From Paenibacillus larvae subsp. larvae (GTDB lineage Bacteria > Bacillota > Bacilli > Paenibacillales > NBRC-103111), in contig NZ_CP019687.1 in assembly GCF_002003265.1 (NCBI RefSeq), positions 248,001 to 312,000 of the forward strand: a stretch of 64,000 bases of DNA, read 5' to 3'. Below, piece by piece: positions 62,119 through 64,000 of the stretch; the first letter of the stretch is position 1, and each line of letters begins with the position of its first letter. Below the pieces are notes generated by a model, which was not told where the DNA came from, made no database searches, and saw only the letters and a program-made list of their open reading frames with translations. The translations under genes and the position numbers were made by a program.

Positions 62119-62742
62119 ATGATAGACATAGAAATGATTTCTCTAGGTCCGCTCAGCACGAATGCTTACCTGATTTCGGACCGAAATGCGGGCAAGGGGA
62201 TTATCATCGATCCCGGGATGAATCCGGGTCCATTGCTAAAAAGAATTGAGAACCTGGATATTGAATCCATTTTGCTTACTCATGCCCACCTTGATCATAT
62301 TGGAGGGGTGGATGAGATCCGCAAGCTAAAGGGATGCCCGGTTTATTTGCATGATGCCGAAGCGGATTGGCTCGGAAATCCGAAGAAGAACGGGTCCGCA
62401 AGGTGGCCGGAACTGGGAGAACTTATCGTTACTGATCCTGCGGAATATGCGCTTGATGAAGGACAAGTGTTGGAATTTCTGGGCATTCAGCTTAAGGTGT
62501 TCCATACTCCCGGCCATTCCCCGGGCAGTGTCAGCTTTTTGTACGGCAAGTATCTTTTCAGTGGAGATGTGCTGTTCAGATTATCCGTTGGGCGCACAGA
62601 TTTGTACGGAGGAGATGAACACGCCCTGCTTGAATCTATTCACGGCACGTTGTTTGAACTGGATGACGATGTGACGGTGTACCCGGGGCATGGTCCCAAG
62701 ACTACAATAGGTTTTGAACGGCAGAATAATCCTTACGTGTAA
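62119..62742 (+). CDS. MBL-fold metallohydrolase (glyoxalase II-like)
   Basis: A 207-residue metallo-beta-lactamase-fold hydrolase. The metal motif is THAHLDHIGGVDEI, further ligands lie in HTPGHSPGSVSFL, SGDVLF and VYPGHGPKT. This set matches YqgX/glyoxalase II proteins that hydrolyse thioesters. I choose ATG at 62119, since AAGGAG lies 10 bases upstream; ATG at 62110 is too close. Followed by a GC-rich terminator (62748-62779). Confidence 0.92.
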   Translation: MIDIEMISLGPLSTNAYLISDRNAGKGIIIDPGMNPGPLLKRIENLDIESILLTHAHLDHIGGVDEIRKLKGCPVYLHDAEADWLGNPKKNGSARWPELGELIVTDPAEYALDEGQVLEFLGIQLKVFHTPGHSPGSVSFLYGKYLFSGDVLFRLSVGRTDLYGGDEHALLESIHGTLFELDDDVTVYPGHGPKTTIGFERQNNPYV

Positions 62743-62747
62743 ATCCG

Positions 62748-62779
62748 CCCCCGCCTTTAAGATAAAGAGCGGGGGTTTT
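62748..62779 (+). terminator. Terminator of the MBL hydrolase operon
   Basis: CCCCCGC and GCGGGGG pair around a 14-base loop, followed by TTTTC. Confidence 0.88.
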
Positions 62780-62789
62780 CTGTTCTTTC

Positions 62790-63225
62790 CATAAATGAAG
62801 ATGTCATTGACCAGACAAGGACAGCTGTAATAGGGGATTTGTCCGAAGAATTGAAGGAGGCCTATACACTTTCCGAAGAAATTCTGCGCTCCACTGAAGC
62901 GATGCTAAAGCCGGGAACAATAGCGGAATCCCTGTATTTCAATGCCCTTGAACAAGCCGAGGCAGCCGGGCTTTCCAGGCATTTTATGGGATACGGGCAG
63001 GATCAGGTAAAGTTTCTCGGACATGGCATCGGACTGGAGATTGACGAATGGCCGGTACTGGCCAGGGGGTTTAGGATGGAACTTATGCCAGGTATGGTGC
63101 TGGCCATAGAACCTAAATTTACATTTCCCGGCCGGGGGGTTGTAGGTATTGAAAACAGCTATTTGATTACAGAACAAGGATTTGAAAAACTCACTTTGCC
63201 CAGAGAAGGGCTTATTCATCTATAA
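62790..63225 (+). pseudogene. Xaa-Pro aminopeptidase (M24) C-terminal remnant
   Basis: Beginning at about 62790 the frame reads INEDVIDQTRTAVIGDLSEE and runs into the open frame at 62839. It retains the second metal Asp (DQTR), the metal His (LGHGIGLEID), and the Glu pair (LAIEPKFTF, GIENSYLI). The N-terminal creatinase domain and the first metal Asp are missing, so about 220 residues are lost. There is no start or ribosome site. Likely the tail of a deleted gene. Confidence 0.75.
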
Positions 63226-63392
63226 GTCTTCTTCGAATAGGGGGCCAAGCTTTTTCTGTTTGTGCCTGCATCTCGACACACTCTTCTTTTTTTAGTAGGA
63301 TAAAAGAATACGGGATATACTCTGACCGGCTTTCATATAAATAGATTAGCTGGTAGAGTTCCTTTGTCAGAAAAAAAGGAGGGGAGTACACG

Positions 63393-63773
63393 ATGCTGCC
63401 TCTTGGTGAAAAGGTAATTATTGTAGCAGACCGCTTTGAGCAAAGTCTTCCCATAGGTGAATATGGTTTTATTATAGCGTATGACCGCAATACGGATAAC
63501 GTATTTGATTATGTTGTCCGGCTGCCCAAAGTAAACAAGCATGTATTCGTTCCGGATTCGGATATAGAACTTGAAGAAGTGCTGATCCGGAAAGAAGCGG
63601 AACGCATTGAGAAGGAATCCCTGCTTGATTTTGCACTGGCTACACGTAATGAAGAACTGTTCAACCGCATTTTAAACGGTGATGCTATAGAGGAAATACA
63701 GGAAGATGCTGGTCAAGAAGTCCAATCTGCTGAAGATTTCATCAAACAGGTTAACTTGCGGGCATGGATCTAG
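63393..63773 (+). CDS. Hypothetical protein of Bacillales type
   Basis: A 126-residue protein with AAAGGAGGGGAG ahead of ATG at 63393. The first half is beta-rich like a KOW/SH3-type barrel (PLGEKVIIVADRFEQSLPIG, EYGFIIAYDRNTDNVFDYVV), the second half is acidic and helical (EEVLIRKEAERIEKESLLDF, ELFNRILNGDAIEEIQE). I do not recognise the family. It stands alone and is followed by a hairpin at 63814-63849. Confidence 0.7.
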   Translation: MLPLGEKVIIVADRFEQSLPIGEYGFIIAYDRNTDNVFDYVVRLPKVNKHVFVPDSDIELEEVLIRKEAERIEKESLLDFALATRNEELFNRILNGDAIEEIQEDAGQEVQSAEDFIKQVNLRAWI

Positions 63774-63813
63774 AGGCCGTAAATTAAGAAGTGTGAGCTT
63801 ATATAAGTGAAAA

Positions 63814-63849
63814 ACAGCCGCCCTCTTTTGTCAGGAAGAAGGCGGCTGT
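63814..63849. terminator. Hairpin between converging genes
   Basis: ACAGCCGCC and GGCGGCTGT form a 9-bp GC-rich stem around an 18-base loop. It follows the hypothetical gene and lies just beyond the stop of a minus-strand EAL gene, so it may serve both. Confidence 0.75.
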
Positions 63850-63867
63850 TGTACTTCATTGATAGGA

Positions 63868-64000
63868 TCATACATTTTCTTTGTCGATAAAGGGGACGGA
63901 AAGCGGTTCTGGTGCCGGTTTGCCGAGCAGATAACCCTGGGCCAGGGAAACGCCCAGCTCTTTGCAGCATTGCCATTCTTCCCACCGTTCAATACCTTCG
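63868..64000 (-). CDS. EAL-domain protein, C-terminal end (window edge)
   Basis: The last 44 codons of a minus-strand gene read EGIERWEEWQCCKELGVSLA, then QGYLLGKPAPEPLSVPF and stop TGA at 63868-63870. The EGIE...E...LG...QGYLLGKP pattern is the end of c-di-GMP phosphodiesterase EAL domains. The gene continues beyond base 64000, so GGDEF or sensor parts are not visible. Confidence 0.78.
   Translation of the reverse strand, partial: EGIERWEEWQCCKELGVSLAQGYLLGKPAPEPLSVPFIDKENV

Overview
The window is chromosomal DNA from a low-to-moderate G+C, spore-forming Firmicute. The best guess is Paenibacillus, perhaps P. larvae. This rests on gene content (a YyaC spore protein, a MalX/MalY/RpiR operon, small YkuD and NodB cell-wall genes), strong AGGAGG-type ribosome sites with many TTG/GTG starts, and heavy IS3/IS256 loads. 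The species name is inference; the sequence alone does not prove it.

Layout. 1-9.2 kb: a type I-B CRISPR-Cas locus (end of cas8b, cas7, cas5, cas3, cas4, cas1, cas2), a leader and a short array of 30-bp repeats. An IS3-family element splits the array, and a second IS3 remnant cuts its distal end. 9.3-14.0 kb: a Met/His-rich repeat protein, an ArsR-controlled four-domain sulfur-trafficking flavoprotein, a mazEF pair and a small secreted protein. 14.1-16.5 kb: one IS3-type element nested in another. 16.6-19.95 kb: a compact RiPP-like cassette consisting of a 14-codon gene ending in Cys, a 15-bp hairpin, a radical SAM/SPASM enzyme, an EpiD-like flavoprotein and an MFS exporter. A decayed scrap of a second exporter copy lies upstream. 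20.4-27.6 kb: decayed genes (condensation-like acyltransferase, phospholipase A2-like protein, lysoplasmalogenase, acetylhydrolase tail), a sigma factor, and an IS256 element that splits a small membrane-protein gene.

27.8-47.2 kb is mostly ordinary metabolism and transport: GntR plus CynX-like MFS, hydrolases, a maltose-type PTS operon with an upstream cre site, a nuclease with a sunset-type tail, cardiolipin synthase, a C39 protease, a scrambled ABC exporter, an NhaP antiporter, a lipoprotein and a cystine-type symporter. 47.5-52.3 kb: a class I lanthipeptide locus (lanA, lanB, lanC) with an amber codon in lanB and frameshifts in lanB and lanC. 52.6-64.0 kb: cutC, yyaC, an L,D-transpeptidase, a polysaccharide deacetylase, a YhgE/Pip protein with an in-frame amber, TetR, cupredoxin, DedA, thioredoxin-like, MBL hydrolase, an M24 peptidase tail and the end of an EAL-domain protein.

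Two themes stand out. First, both peptide loci place a perfect 15-16 bp hairpin between the precursor gene and the first enzyme gene. Second, many genes carry one-base length changes in homopolymer runs, mostly losses, which may be real decay, phase variation or sequencing error. The amber codons, deletions and insertions cannot be explained by homopolymer miscalls.
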